Positions 17,415 to 27,577 of a DNA stretch of 64,000 bases are shown here, one piece after another. Where the stretch lies: the NCBI GenBank assembly GCA_028293625.1, contig JAQGOL010000027.1, positions 1 through 64,000 on the forward strand, in the 5' to 3' direction. This DNA is from Chthoniobacteraceae bacterium. GTDB taxonomy: Bacteria; Verrucomicrobiota; Verrucomicrobiia; Chthoniobacterales; Chthoniobacteraceae. Below the pieces are notes generated by a model that worked only from the letters and a program-made list of their open reading frames with translations, was not told the DNA's origin and did not search any database. The translations under genes and the position numbers were made by a program. Position 1 is the first letter of the stretch, and each line of letters starts with the position of its first letter.

Positions 17415-18473
17415 CTATTCGGAAAACTCCGGGCCTGAGAATGCCGCCTTGAGATTGGTGGCGGCAAAATCAACGGCTTCCCTGGCCTTGTCGACAACTG
17501 CGCCCATTCCAAAGAACTCGTGAGTGACTCCTTCGTAGGTTCGATGGTCGACTTTGACTCCGGCATCGGTAAGCGCCTTGGCAAGTTTATCGCCATCCGA
17601 GCGCAGCGGATCAATCTGCGCATTGATGATGGTGGTTGGCGGGAGCCCTTTCAATGCGTCTCCGGCGAGCGCGATGGAGAGCCCGGGGTTCTTCGCATCC
17701 TCAGGCTTGGAAAGAGTCTCTTTGGCAAACCATTCCATCATCGCTTTGTTCAGTGGTTTGGCCTCCGCATTTTCCTTGTAGGAAGGTGTGTCGAAATCGG
17801 TGAGATCGGTCACCGGATAAATCAACACCACGTGGGCCGGCAACTGCATGCCTTTATCTTTTGCCATAAGGCCGACTGCCGCCGCCAGGTTGCCTCCGGC
17901 ACTTTCTCCCACCACGGCGATGCGTTTGGAGTCTCCTTTCCAGCGGCCGGCATTATCAAAGAGCCATTGATAGGCGCCAAATACGTCCTCGTGCGCAGCC
18001 GGAAACTTGTATTCGGGGGCGAGCCGGTAATCGACAGAGAAAACAACAGCGCCGGTGGCAGTGCATAGCGCACGCGGGGAAGCGTCGTATGCCTCGATAT
18101 CGCCAATTACCCAGCCGCCGCCATGGACGTAAAGGATGACCGGAAACGGACCGTCCCCTTTTGGCCGATAAACGCGCGCATCAAGGGAATGATCCGTCAG
18201 TTTTATCTTAATATCGTCAACGTCCCCAACGAATTCAGGGCCTTTTGTGCCCTGATCTTTCATCAGTTTCTTCACCGCGTCCGCGGGAACGGGTTGTTTG
18301 CGCGCCTGCTCGGGTGAAAGTGTCTCGATCGGTTTTCCTCCAAATGAAGTCAGCTCATCCAGGACGGCTTTCATTTGCGGATCGGGCGGAGCGCCGGTTT
18401 GCGCCCAGGCCGTGGTGCTGAAGGTAATGGCACAAGTAGCGCTGGTAATCCACGCTATCAGGTTCTGTTTCAT
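17415..18473 (-). CDS. Secreted alpha/beta hydrolase (HSL-type esterase/lipase)
   Basis: Codes for 352 residues. The signal peptide ends TTAWAQTG, and a GAGGA Shine-Dalgarno lies about 7 bases before the ATG, so this start is better than the longer open frame extending upstream. The hormone-sensitive-lipase oxyanion motif HGGGW (residues 117-121), nucleophile motif GESAGG (Ser191), acidic residue in IDPLRSD (Asp288) and catalytic His in VTHEFFG (His318) form a complete triad. It should hydrolyse acyl or aryl esters in the periplasm or outside the cell; the substrate is unknown. A hairpin terminator follows. The gene is divergent from the small secreted protein, with a 250-bp shared upstream region. 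Confidence 0.9.
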   Translation of the reverse strand: MKQNLIAWITSATCAITFSTTAWAQTGAPPDPQMKAVLDELTSFGGKPIETLSPEQARKQPVPADAVKKLMKDQGTKGPEFVGDVDDIKIKLTDHSLDARVYRPKGDGPFPVILYVHGGGWVIGDIEAYDASPRALCTATGAVVFSVDYRLAPEYKFPAAHEDVFGAYQWLFDNAGRWKGDSKRIAVVGESAGGNLAAAVGLMAKDKGMQLPAHVVLIYPVTDLTDFDTPSYKENAEAKPLNKAMMEWFAKETLSKPEDAKNPGLSIALAGDALKGLPPTTIINAQIDPLRSDGDKLAKALTDAGVKVDHRTYEGVTHEFFGMGAVVDKAREAVDFAATNLKAAFSGPEFSE

Positions 18474-18723
18474 AGACGTATCCTCAATCAAAATGGAGAC
18501 CTTTCCCATGGCGGACCCGCCATTGAACCGCCTCCGTGTTCCACTGGCGGAGATTTGTTTCGCTCGTGTGATGCGACTGCCCGCTTCAAAAACAATTCGG
18601 AAGCGGTTCTCCAACCGGCCGGAACGATGCACTTGAAGATCGCTGGAATGAAAACTCTTTTCACCGCCGGCATAGCGCCATGCTTGCGCGCCATCGCGAT
18701 ACCTTGGCAACATTCCGCAATCT

Positions 18724-19035
18724 ATGAACAAGCGTCTTTTTCTTACCCTCGTCTCCACCATCAGCTTTGCCACTTCATCGCTGCTTGCCGAGACGCCAAA
18801 TAGCTATCAGGTCACCGGCCCCATTCTTGAACTTACCGACACCAAGATCGTGGTGCAGAAAGGGAAGGAAAAGTGGGAGCTGGCGCGGGGCGCCGATACC
18901 AAGGTAACCGGAGAACTCAAAGTAGGCGCCAAGGTGACCATCGAATACTCCATGACCGCCAAGACCATCGAGGTTAAGCCGGACAAGGCCGATAAGGCCA
19001 AGCCTGCCGAAGCCAAGCCCGAAAAGGCGAAGTAA
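18724..19035 (+). CDS. Small secreted protein with Lys/Ala/Pro-rich tail
   Basis: Codes for 103 residues. The signal peptide (KRLFLTLVSTISFATSSLLA, cleavage before ETP) is followed by a small beta-rich segment in which VTGPILELTDTKIVVQKGK and VGAKVTIEYSM resemble the single-strand-binding-like fold of DUF5666-type proteins. The last 25 residues are a repetitive charged tail (KPDKADKAKPAEAKPEKAK). No function is known. It converges on the DUF1501 gene, 14 bp away. Confidence 0.75.
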   Translation: MNKRLFLTLVSTISFATSSLLAETPNSYQVTGPILELTDTKIVVQKGKEKWELARGADTKVTGELKVGAKVTIEYSMTAKTIEVKPDKADKAKPAEAKPEKAK

Positions 19036-19049
19036 CCGGCTTCGCTCTT

Positions 19050-20531
19050 CTAAGAAAAGAGCGTGGTGACGGGCTTTGCCTTGACCAGTTCGCGTGGCTG
19101 GTTGAGATGATTAAACACGATCGTTTCCGGATCAATGCCGCACGCGTGATAGATGGTGGCCAGGAGTTCCGTCGGGTGAACGGGATCTTCCGAAGGACTT
19201 GAACCCGTCTTGTCTGAGGCACCATGCACATAGCCGCGTTTGATCCCGGCTCCCGCGATGCAGGCGGTATAGCAGTAAGGCCAATGATCCCTTCCATCGG
19301 AGCTATTTACGTTGCCGCTTGTGCTTAAACCTTTCTCCGGGCTGCGTCCGAATTCGCCGAGCGCGACGACGAGTGTTTCATCCAACAGCCCGCGTGAATC
19401 CAGATCGTCAAGAAGCGCGGCAAGGCCGGAGTCGAGCATCGGGCCGCTCTGATTTTTCATGCGATCGGTTAGCCCGGCATGGTGATCCCAGGAATGGTTG
19501 TCGGAGTTGGCGACCTTGGGCCAGATGACTTCCACAACGCGCGTGCCCGCTTCCACTAGACGGCGCGCCAGGAGCAGGCTTTGGCCGAAAGTATTCATAC
19601 CGTAACGTTCCCGCATCTGATCAGTCTCGCGATCGATGGCAAATGCGTCGCGTGCTTTTCCACTGACAATCAGGTTGAGGGCCCGATCGTAGTATTCATT
19701 GAGGTTGTATTGGGCGACCGCCTTGTCGATCTCAGGCATCGTGGCGTTCATGGCGTCACGCAAACGCGCCCTCCGCTCCAAGCGCATCGAAAAGACGTCG
19801 GGCCGCAATTTCAGGTCGTCGACCTGGATGCGGTTCATCTTGGTCATATCGAGATCGTCGCCATCAGGAAAAAGGGTATACGGATCGAATCCTTTTCCAA
19901 GGAAACCCGCAGTACCGCCTTTACCGATCACATTGGATTCCTGCAAAGGGCGGGGGAGCATGACAAACGGCAGCATCGGCTCGGTAGGCGGCTTAAGCCG
20001 GATGATGTTGGAGCCGAAGTTAGGATAGTCCTTGCCGTTGGGCGGTTCCAGCTGTCCGGAAGGCGAGACCTTGTCGGTCGTATAACCGGTCATGATCTGA
20101 TAAATGGCCGCCGTATGATTAAAGAGCCCGTTCGGGGTATAACTCATCGCCCGGAGCATGGTCATCTTATCGTTTACCTTCGCAAGCTTCGGCAGGATCT
20201 CGGTGAAGTTGATTCCCGGGATCTTGGTCTTAATCGCGTTGAACGGGCTCCGCATCTTGTCGGGCATGTTCTCCTTGGGATCCCATAAATCGAGGTGGCT
20301 GGGCCCGCCTTGCAGGTAAACCAGAATGACACTCTTGGCCTTGTTCCATCCCGGGCCCTTGCCGGCTGCATCCTTTAATCGGGCCTCCGCGGCGCGCGCT
20401 TTTAAAGAGAATACGGAGCCGAGCGTGAGCCCGAGAATCGCGGAGCCGCCCACGCGCAGCAGGTCGCGCCTGGTGATGCCAAGGTGTGAATCGCAAAGGT
20501 CGCGACCGGGTTGTCCTGGAATACGGATCAT
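19050..20531 (-). CDS. DUF1501 (planctomycete/verrucomicrobial sulfatase-like) protein
   Basis: Codes for 493 residues. The N-terminus carries a twin-arginine signal ([22 protein letters not shown]), so it is probably exported folded through Tat. The body matches DUF1501, related to the alkaline phosphatase/sulfatase fold: [43 protein letters not shown] and [10 protein letters not shown]. Substrate unknown. It is the last gene of a three-gene minus-strand operon with the DUF1549/1553 and cytochrome/WD40 genes, an arrangement abundant in Planctomycetes and Verrucomicrobiota. Confidence 0.92.
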   Translation of the reverse strand: MIRIPGQPGRDLCDSHLGITRRDLLRVGGSAILGLTLGSVFSLKARAAEARLKDAAGKGPGWNKAKSVILVYLQGGPSHLDLWDPKENMPDKMRSPFNAIKTKIPGINFTEILPKLAKVNDKMTMLRAMSYTPNGLFNHTAAIYQIMTGYTTDKVSPSGQLEPPNGKDYPNFGSNIIRLKPPTEPMLPFVMLPRPLQESNVIGKGGTAGFLGKGFDPYTLFPDGDDLDMTKMNRIQVDDLKLRPDVFSMRLERRARLRDAMNATMPEIDKAVAQYNLNEYYDRALNLIVSGKARDAFAIDRETDQMRERYGMNTFGQSLLLARRLVEAGTRVVEVIWPKVANSDNHSWDHHAGLTDRMKNQSGPMLDSGLAALLDDLDSRGLLDETLVVALGEFGRSPEKGLSTSGNVNSSDGRDHWPYCYTACIAGAGIKRGYVHGASDKTGSSPSEDPVHPTELLATIYHACGIDPETIVFNHLNQPRELVKAKPVTTLFS

Positions 20532-20567
20532 AAGAGTTGAGGGGTAAGGATGAGCTTCGAGAAGCGG

Positions 20568-23500
20568 CTAGCGGTTGAAAAGAAACGCCGGGGTATTGAT
20601 GAGGGCCCACGTAAGGTCCTGGGTGCCGGTAAGTCGTTTATTGGCGAGCTGCCCTTTGCTTTGCTGCGCGTCGATTCGAAGCTGGACAAGCTTGGCGTCG
20701 AACCTGATGGGGGTCTCGGCGGTTACAATCGCGGCGCGCCGTTGAGTAATGCCCGGGTCTATCGGCAAAGGCAGCGCGCTTTTATCCAGGGCCAAACGCC
20801 GTTTGCGAAGTTCAGGATCGTTCTCGTTCCAATAGGCGGCAATGGCTGCGGTCTGCTCCGGAGTGCGGAGCTGCGGGGCGACTTTAAATGCCTCCGCAAC
20901 CGGCTCAGGAAGTCCGATGTTCAGCGGCGTGGCGGATGTGGTTGCCCAGATTCGGAATTTCGCGATGGAAAATCCCTCGGGACGCGGCTGGTTGAGCTCA
21001 AAGCGAAGACGCACGCCTTTTTCTGAATCGCCAATGGGTTTGGCTAAAGAAAACGCTGCGTAATGCGGAATGCCGAACTGGTTGCTAAGCGCCCAGCCGT
21101 TGTTCCCGTCGCCTTTTTTTCCGTCGATGGCTTTCTTCACTTCAAAACTTGCTTGGCTAAAGTCGGCGATCGCATCGGCAAAAGCCACGTCAGCGACGCC
21201 CGCGTCGCCGCCAGCGGCGCTTACTTTTAGCCCGATCTCACCGAGCACAAAGTTCCCATCGCTAAAGCGGCCGGGTCCGTTTGCGGCTTCATCCGCACTG
21301 GGAAGAACCTCCAGGAGAAATCCGGTAATGCCGGCCACTTTGGTATCGAACTTAATAACGTAGTCCGTGGTGCTTGGACGCGCCCCGCCAGCTTTGATCA
21401 CTCCGTTAGGTAGCTTTTGCAGGTCAATGCCGCCCGAGGCACGGAACTCCGCCGGATCAAGCTGCCGCCAGCCGGTCCATGTGCGCGCGGCGGGCAAAGT
21501 TGCTTCAAAGAGAGCCTGAGATTTGGCAAGTTCGGCCGCTTCATAATCCTTGATGGCTTTCGCGGCGGCTTCGCCCGTGGCGACTCGTTTGGCTTCCGCT
21601 TCAACGAGTTTCGGCGCGATCTCAGCTTCGTATCTGCCAAGTTCGTTCTTGGCGGCGTCGATCGCGGCCAGGCGATCGGCTTCCGCTTTGGCAATGGCGG
21701 GGGCTTGCTCCTGCTCCTTGGCTTCCCATGTCGCCAGGAGCGAAGAATTGTCCGCATCCATCACTCCCCACGAGTCGAGCACTTTGACAATCTCCGTCTC
21801 GGTGGCGGGCCGGTTAAGCACGCGAAGAAAAAGTTCGTTCACGAGCTTCTTGTCGTCGGGTTGATCGGCGACAAGTTTGGCCAGCGCGTTCTGCGGATCG
21901 CCAATCGCGTCGGCCACGGCGGGGCCGCTTAAAAGCGCCATGATGCTGCCGAGCCGGATTTCACTGCTGCGTTCGCATTCACACGCGCTTTCACGAGGAG
22001 GACGTCCAAGGCTGGAGAGAAAACCGCTTGGCAGATCAATGGCGGAATCGGGCAGTTGCGATGCCCTCATTCCAGCCACCATTCCCGGAAAATGCGGGAC
22101 GGAACCGGTGACCTTCAATACGGCATCGTAAAGTGACTCGGCGGGAAGCCGTCTGGCTGTGGCGTGTGAAAAGTTCGTCTTATCATCCTCATTCCAGCGA
22201 TTGCTATCCAATGTAAGCTGATAGGTCCGCGACTTCGCTATCAAACGCATGACATGCCGCACATCGAATCCGTGTCCGACGAACTCCTGCGTTAGATAGG
22301 CGAGCAGCTCCGGGTTGGTTGCCGGATTGCCCGCGCGAATATCGTCAAGCGGCTCGATGATTCCGACTCCGAGCAAATAGCCCCAGATGCGGTTGACATA
22401 GCTCATCGCGAAGTAGCGGTTGTCAGCCGAAGTCATCCACGCGGCGAGTTGTTCGCGCCGTGTCGGGTTCTCTTTGCCAACCTCGGTGGGAGCAGTAAAT
22501 GGAAACTCCGGGGCGGCAATCTTGTTGGTGCGCAAATGGGTAACCTCGCCGGTTGGCAGGTCGCGCACAATCTCCCACAGCGGCCGGTTTTTCTCCACGG
22601 CAGTCCCTTTGATCTCCTGCTTGCCGCTGGCCGGATCGCCGTCGAGCTGGACCTGGGCGAAGAAGGCGGCCATGTGGTAATAGTTATCCTGCGTCCACCG
22701 TTCAAAGGGATGATCGTGGCACTTGTTGCAGTTAAACCGGGTGGCCAGAAAAAGATGGGTGGTGTTCTCCATCGTCTCAGTTGGATCGCGCAGGATTTTG
22801 AAGTAGGAGGCCGCGGGGTTCTCCTTGTTCGAGCCGGTCGCCGTGAGGATCTTGCGCACGAACTGATCGTAAGGCGTGTTGAGTTCAAGTTCCTTGCGAA
22901 TCCATTCCCTGAACGAGCGTGCGCCTTCGCCGCCGAGGAACTTGGAATTGACCTGAAGCATGTCGGCCCATTTGTTGGCCCAATGCTCCACGTAATCGGG
23001 GCTGCCCACGAGCTTATCAATGAGTTCCTCGCGTTTCACGCGTTGCTCGCGAGGGTCCGCTGTAAACGCGCGCACCTCATCCGCGCTCGGCGGCAGGCCA
23101 ATCAAATCGAGTTGCACACGGCGAATGAAGTCCGCGTCGTTGCAAACCTCGGATGGCGCTATCCGCATCCGTTTCCATTTGGCGGCAACCAGCTCATCGA
23201 TGCGGTTGAAGGCGGGCGGTTCCTGCCATTCAAAACCGGTCCGGTCTCCCATGACAGTGAGCGTGGTTGCGGCATAAGCTCCTTCGAATCGGGCCAGCAC
23301 AGGGGATTCGCCGCGCCGCAAAGTTTTAATCAAGCCTCCGCCATCGGTAGTTGAAACATCGCTGTTGCCGCTTTCAATAAAAGCTTCGGCCGTCACATCG
23401 CGGGTCTCGCCGTTGGTATAGGTCGCAACCGCGCGCATCTGCTGGCGTCCGCCGAGCTGCTGAACAACCGGATCGCGCGGGAAAAGTTCAATTTTGGCCA

Positions 23501-24242
23501 CGCGCGGCGCCTCCAGATTGAGCTGCGCGCCTTCACTGATCCATGCCCTCAGAATTTCGTAATATTTCTCACCAAGCTTCGTCCGCTGGCCGCCTTCATG
23601 CGGGACGCCGGCCGTCGCTTTTAACAACATCAGGCTTTCATCCGGCTCGGCCACATTGAGCCGGCGCGCCGCGAGATCGTCCTTGAGCGAACGCACATCA
23701 AAGATCGGATCGTATCCGCGCAGAGATAGCTTGAAGCCGAACTTGCCATCCTTGGCGCCGTGGCAGGTGCCGGCGTTGCAGCCGAGCTTGGTCATCACCG
23801 GATTGACGTCACGGATAAAATCGACCGCCTTGCTTTCCGTGAAACCAGCGATGGCAATTGGCACCGTGGCCGTCTGTCCGGCGATGGTTATTTTAAGAGC
23901 GCCCTCGCCGTTTTTGCGCGGCTGCACCTGGCCAAATGGGGAAGCGTGGACAAGGCCATCGACCGATTCGATTTTTGCCAGGCGGGTGACATCGATCGAG
24001 TCGCCGCCCGCGAGCCGGGCCGTGATGAGAAGCTGGGCGTAATCGTGTTTGCCATGCAGCTTTAGTTCAGCCGGCAATACTTCAAGCCCGAGAATGGCAA
24101 CGTCTTTTGGAAGGGCTTCGGTGACATCGGCAGCGGCAACGGGCGCCATGGTGACGGCGTTGGCCAGGAGTTGTGGCGCCGTCAGCGCTGCCAGTGTGAC
24201 GAACAAGGTGGCGATTCCCGCGTGTTTGATCTGGAAACTCAT
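20568..24242 (-). CDS. DUF1549/DUF1553 haem-binding-type protein with Ig-like domain
   Basis: Codes for 1,224 residues with an N-terminal signal sequence (HAGIATLFVTLAALTAPQLLANA). A cytochrome-like motif CNAGTCH (spacing CX4CH) comes first, then an Ig-like segment (KIELFPRDPVVQQLGGRQ ... TYTNGETRDVT). DUF1549 follows, with FNCNKCHDHPFERWTQDNYY (CXXCH). Then come DUF1553 (NRIWGYLLGVGIIEPLDDIR, DVRHVMRLIAKSRTYQLT) and a coiled-coil/galactose-binding-like tail. Proteins of this type are periplasmic and of unproven function; a redox or polysaccharide role is often suggested. The start overlaps the upstream gene's stop as ATGA, so the two are translationally coupled. Confidence 0.9.
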   Translation of the reverse strand: MSFQIKHAGIATLFVTLAALTAPQLLANAVTMAPVAAADVTEALPKDVAILGLEVLPAELKLHGKHDYAQLLITARLAGGDSIDVTRLAKIESVDGLVHASPFGQVQPRKNGEGALKITIAGQTATVPIAIAGFTESKAVDFIRDVNPVMTKLGCNAGTCHGAKDGKFGFKLSLRGYDPIFDVRSLKDDLAARRLNVAEPDESLMLLKATAGVPHEGGQRTKLGEKYYEILRAWISEGAQLNLEAPRVAKIELFPRDPVVQQLGGRQQMRAVATYTNGETRDVTAEAFIESGNSDVSTTDGGGLIKTLRRGESPVLARFEGAYAATTLTVMGDRTGFEWQEPPAFNRIDELVAAKWKRMRIAPSEVCNDADFIRRVQLDLIGLPPSADEVRAFTADPREQRVKREELIDKLVGSPDYVEHWANKWADMLQVNSKFLGGEGARSFREWIRKELELNTPYDQFVRKILTATGSNKENPAASYFKILRDPTETMENTTHLFLATRFNCNKCHDHPFERWTQDNYYHMAAFFAQVQLDGDPASGKQEIKGTAVEKNRPLWEIVRDLPTGEVTHLRTNKIAAPEFPFTAPTEVGKENPTRREQLAAWMTSADNRYFAMSYVNRIWGYLLGVGIIEPLDDIRAGNPATNPELLAYLTQEFVGHGFDVRHVMRLIAKSRTYQLTLDSNRWNEDDKTNFSHATARRLPAESLYDAVLKVTGSVPHFPGMVAGMRASQLPDSAIDLPSGFLSSLGRPPRESACECERSSEIRLGSIMALLSGPAVADAIGDPQNALAKLVADQPDDKKLVNELFLRVLNRPATETEIVKVLDSWGVMDADNSSLLATWEAKEQEQAPAIAKAEADRLAAIDAAKNELGRYEAEIAPKLVEAEAKRVATGEAAAKAIKDYEAAELAKSQALFEATLPAARTWTGWRQLDPAEFRASGGIDLQKLPNGVIKAGGARPSTTDYVIKFDTKVAGITGFLLEVLPSADEAANGPGRFSDGNFVLGEIGLKVSAAGGDAGVADVAFADAIADFSQASFEVKKAIDGKKGDGNNGWALSNQFGIPHYAAFSLAKPIGDSEKGVRLRFELNQPRPEGFSIAKFRIWATTSATPLNIGLPEPVAEAFKVAPQLRTPEQTAAIAAYWNENDPELRKRRLALDKSALPLPIDPGITQRRAAIVTAETPIRFDAKLVQLRIDAQQSKGQLANKRLTGTQDLTWALINTPAFLFNR

Positions 24243-25762
24243 GGGGTAGGGAGGGATTCTGCGAGGCCGGGCGTGCCAATGGGCACGGGGATGAATTCTT
24301 TTACGATCGTGCCGCTCACGATATCGATCAGCCGCACTTTGCCGTCTTCGCCCGATGCGGCCAGCGTCTTGCCATCGGCACTAAAGGCGAGTGCGTAGAT
24401 TCCGGAATCGAAAGGAATGGAATGAAGAAGTTGGACTCCGGCGTTAAGATACTTCTCCAACTCCACGCTGTCGTTGCCAGTCAGCGCTTTCACATCGCGG
24501 GTAAGCAGCTTCTCGATTTCCGGCGGCAGCTTGTCGTCGTAATCGGCTGTGCAGATATTGATGTGGCCTTTTCCATCCAGGCTGCTGCCGGCTGCCATCC
24601 GGGTCCCGTCCGGACTGTAGCCGACGCTGTAGATACGGCCTTCCATTGCCGGGAACTGCCGGATGTGGGTGGCGTCATCGCCAATCTTCCGGGCTGTGGT
24701 ACGGAAAACACGATACGCCTGCGGCACGCCATCCGCGCCGCCGATGAGGATCTCATCGCGTTTGGGGTGGCGCGCCACGGCGTGGATGCCGCCCCTCAAC
24801 GCGCCGGGCGTGATGGAGGTGATATTGTCGACGAACCGTTGCGAGGCAAATTCGGTCAGCTTGGCACTCATATCGCGGCTGACTGAAATGACGTGGTCGC
24901 CTTTGAAGGAAAAAACCGTGTCGAGCACCCAATCGCTATGGGTCGAAAGTTGGAGCACCTGCTGGCCGGTCGCCGCGTCGATTGCGCGCACCGTTTTATC
25001 CGAACAACCGAATGCCACCGTCTTGCTGTCAGGCGACCAGCTCACGCCATAGACCGTGTCGAATGTCACCGGCACCGACATCGCCAATTTGCGTTTGGCC
25101 ACGTCCCAGATCTGGACTTCGCCCATCCGCGCTGGTTGCCCGCCGGCGGCCGCCAGCCACTTGCCATCGGGTGAAAATCGCGCGGACTCGATGCGCTGGG
25201 AAAGGCCGACCAGCCGGCCGGCAAGTCCTGAGCCATCGGTCTTGTGAAGGAGCACCTCCTGAAAACCGGTCACGGCCAGGAGCTGGCCATCCGGTGAAAA
25301 ATCGAGCGACGTGACAGTCGCGGGCCGTGTGTAAACGGGCGGATGTTCATTATCAAAACGTTGCCTGGCATTGGCCGGGGTATCGTCCGTTGCGCCCTCG
25401 ACAATCCAGCGCCGGATCAGCTGAATGTCCGCTGATGGAAGAGGCGGCTTTTTTTTCGGCATTTCCGGCTCGCCATTGGCCGGCGTGATCTGACTCACGA
25501 GGAGGCTATGGTCGGGATCCGTGGCGATGATCGCTTTTTCGCCTTTGATCGCGCTCTCGCCACCCTCGACGAGCTTTTTAAAATCGGTCATGACATAACC
25601 GCCCTGCGCCTTCGCGGGCTGATGGCATCCCTGGCACTGGGCCTGAAACAGAGGCCGGATTTCCTTATAATAGCTAACCGGCTTTATTTGGGGCTCATCA
25701 GCGCGAGCCAGGGCTGTCAAAGCGCAGGCGCTTGCGAGGATGAGATTGGGGGGGACACGCAT
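24239..25762 (-). CDS. Planctomycete-type c-cytochrome plus WD40 propeller protein
   Basis: Codes for 507 residues. After a signal peptide the haem motif CQGCH (residues 43-47) sits in the planctomycete cytochrome C context IRPLFQAQCQGCHQPAKAQG, ending in ELMPKKK-like and IQLIRRWIVEGA helices. The rest is a WD40-type propeller: TSLDFSPDGQLLAVTGFQ, ARFSPDGKWLAAAGG, VSWSPDSKTVAFGCSDKTV, VGYSPDGTRMAAGSS, LAFSADGKTLAASGEDG. It is predicted to be a periplasmic electron carrier or scaffold that works with the two downstream proteins. It is the first gene of the operon. Confidence 0.9.
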   Translation of the reverse strand: MRVPPNLILASACALTALARADEPQIKPVSYYKEIRPLFQAQCQGCHQPAKAQGGYVMTDFKKLVEGGESAIKGEKAIIATDPDHSLLVSQITPANGEPEMPKKKPPLPSADIQLIRRWIVEGATDDTPANARQRFDNEHPPVYTRPATVTSLDFSPDGQLLAVTGFQEVLLHKTDGSGLAGRLVGLSQRIESARFSPDGKWLAAAGGQPARMGEVQIWDVAKRKLAMSVPVTFDTVYGVSWSPDSKTVAFGCSDKTVRAIDAATGQQVLQLSTHSDWVLDTVFSFKGDHVISVSRDMSAKLTEFASQRFVDNITSITPGALRGGIHAVARHPKRDEILIGGADGVPQAYRVFRTTARKIGDDATHIRQFPAMEGRIYSVGYSPDGTRMAAGSSLDGKGHINICTADYDDKLPPEIEKLLTRDVKALTGNDSVELEKYLNAGVQLLHSIPFDSGIYALAFSADGKTLAASGEDGKVRLIDIVSGTIVKEFIPVPIGTPGLAESLPTP

Positions 25763-25887
25763 CGATCAATCAAGACGTTCGGCGTAAAAACCTTAGCAAT
25801 CCATTTTACGAATGCGCTCCCCGTGTTCACAAAACCACAGCTGAGGCCGGCCTCGATCCCACTCCGGACTTACAAATTCCCGCGGTC

Positions 25888-27279
25888 TTAATCGAGCGAG
25901 GGGAACTGGATCCGCGCGATTTTCTCGGCCATATCGTGCCGCGCGGCGAACGCGATCTCGATGGTCGCAACCCGGCTCTGACGGGCGTAAAAGGTGGTCA
26001 CGGGCCCGACTGCGCGTCCGTCGATAAAAGCGCAAAGCGGGCGTTTGTCGCCGCCGACCGAGCGAAGCACCACGGTTGCTTCCGAAGCGAGCAGCGCGCT
26101 TTTCCATCCCGGGGGAGTCATGACGTTGGAACCGACCAGGATCCAGCCGGGCGTATCGGCAAGCAACGGGGCGACGCCCATCGAGCGCGCATAAGCGGTG
26201 GAGCCGCCCGCGGTGCAGACTAAAGCGCCGTCGGCGACCAGCTTTCTGATCCGGATCTGGTCGTTGACGGAGACTTCAATCCACGCCGACTGGCTCGAGC
26301 TTCTTTCTATCCACGCATCATTAAAGGCGAGCGCATTCTGGCGAATCCCATCCGCGGTTTCCACTTCCACATACAGCATTGGCATCTGCCGTACGATGAG
26401 CTCAAGCTTGGGCAAATCATGCGCGAGGAGCGCTTCGGGTTCGTTGAGCAAAAATCCGAGATGGCCCTGGTTGACGCCCAGAAAGGGAACCCTGCGCCGC
26501 CAATGTTTGCGAATGGCATGAAGCATTGTCCCGTCGCCGCCGAGCACCAGGATGCAGGTGGGATTGTCCGCGTCCTCCCAATGGCTGTAAGTCCTGGCCA
26601 GACTGACCGCGCGTGGATTGCGTTCATCGGCTACGATTAAAAGTTGCGGATGCTCCGTCTTCCAGCGCGCTCGCCGAGCCGGAATACGCCCCCGATAGAG
26701 GCCGTAGCGCTCGATGTAAGCCGCAACGCCTTCGGTGACGAGATCGGTATAGGGAGTCCGTTTAAAGATCTTTTCCCGAATCTCGGCGCTCGAACCTGAA
26801 CTACACTGGCCAAGTTCAATCAAGGTGTGATTGGGTGGCAGGTCGGCCGTGTTAACCTTGTAACCGTGCCGGGTCACGACACAGAAGTTAAGGCTGGTCC
26901 ACATCTCGGTGCCGCGCTCCCAATCCTGGGCAATGACCGATTCACCGTCGCAGTTTCCCTCGCTTGGATCGCAGCCAAGCACGTGCCACAAATCGCCCAG
27001 GTGGCCGTAGCGTGCTTCAAGCTGATCGTTTGTCGTAAAGCTCGCGAGTTCCAAATCGGAGAGATCGACTTCGACTTTTGGCAGTCCCTTGAATGCGGTA
27101 TCCGTCAGCGCCGCCCGATGCCACGGGTCAACGTCGTTGCTGGTCAGGATGTCAGGACGCAGCCCGCACGGGAGCACGATTATCTTGTCAAAATGGGGGA
27201 TCAGCGCCTCCGCGACGAGCCGGTGATGAGTGCTGGGCGGATTAAAACTTCCACCATAAATCGCGATTTTGGGACGCAT
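25888..27279 (-). CDS. Predicted NadD-NadK fusion: nicotinate-mononucleotide adenylyltransferase plus NAD kinase
   Basis: Codes for 463 residues. Residues 1-200 are a nucleotidyltransferase of the NadD type: IAIYGGSFNPPSTHHRLVAE gives the GGSFxP...HH nucleotide-binding motif, and SSGSSAEIREKI the C-terminal SSTxIR-like motif. Residues 210-463 are an NAD kinase: ILVLGGDGTMLHAIRKH (GGDGT at 247-251), FLGVNQGHLGFLL, ADGALVCTAGGSTAYARSMG and NVMTPP. The protein should therefore make the NAD dinucleotide and phosphorylate NAD to NADP. No stop or frameshift interrupts the join. NadD and NadK are normally separate, so the fusion is notable. The gene is divergent from infA. Confidence 0.85.
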   Translation of the reverse strand: MRPKIAIYGGSFNPPSTHHRLVAEALIPHFDKIIVLPCGLRPDILTSNDVDPWHRAALTDTAFKGLPKVEVDLSDLELASFTTNDQLEARYGHLGDLWHVLGCDPSEGNCDGESVIAQDWERGTEMWTSLNFCVVTRHGYKVNTADLPPNHTLIELGQCSSGSSAEIREKIFKRTPYTDLVTEGVAAYIERYGLYRGRIPARRARWKTEHPQLLIVADERNPRAVSLARTYSHWEDADNPTCILVLGGDGTMLHAIRKHWRRRVPFLGVNQGHLGFLLNEPEALLAHDLPKLELIVRQMPMLYVEVETADGIRQNALAFNDAWIERSSSQSAWIEVSVNDQIRIRKLVADGALVCTAGGSTAYARSMGVAPLLADTPGWILVGSNVMTPPGWKSALLASEATVVLRSVGGDKRPLCAFIDGRAVGPVTTFYARQSRVATIEIAFAARHDMAEKIARIQFPSLD

Positions 27280-27577
27280 GCCGCGAAATCATACCGCCGC
27301 TCTCAAGCCCGTCCATTCCATTCGGGATTGCACAAATTGCCATGATACCAAGGGTTAACGAAAACGCCGGGCTGCCGGGGCAACAAAGAATTCGCCGATT
27401 CTTAAGCCGGTGCCATCTTCGATAGAAGCGGCGAAAATCCGGCGTTGGAAGCGAGGCCGGATGAAGAAATATTGCCAGGCTGGTGAACTGTCCGGCAATT
27501 TGGCTTTTAAATGTGGCTGAATAACTCACACTGCCAATGGCCAATAGATGCCGCAGCAGCAAGTTAACTTAAAATCC

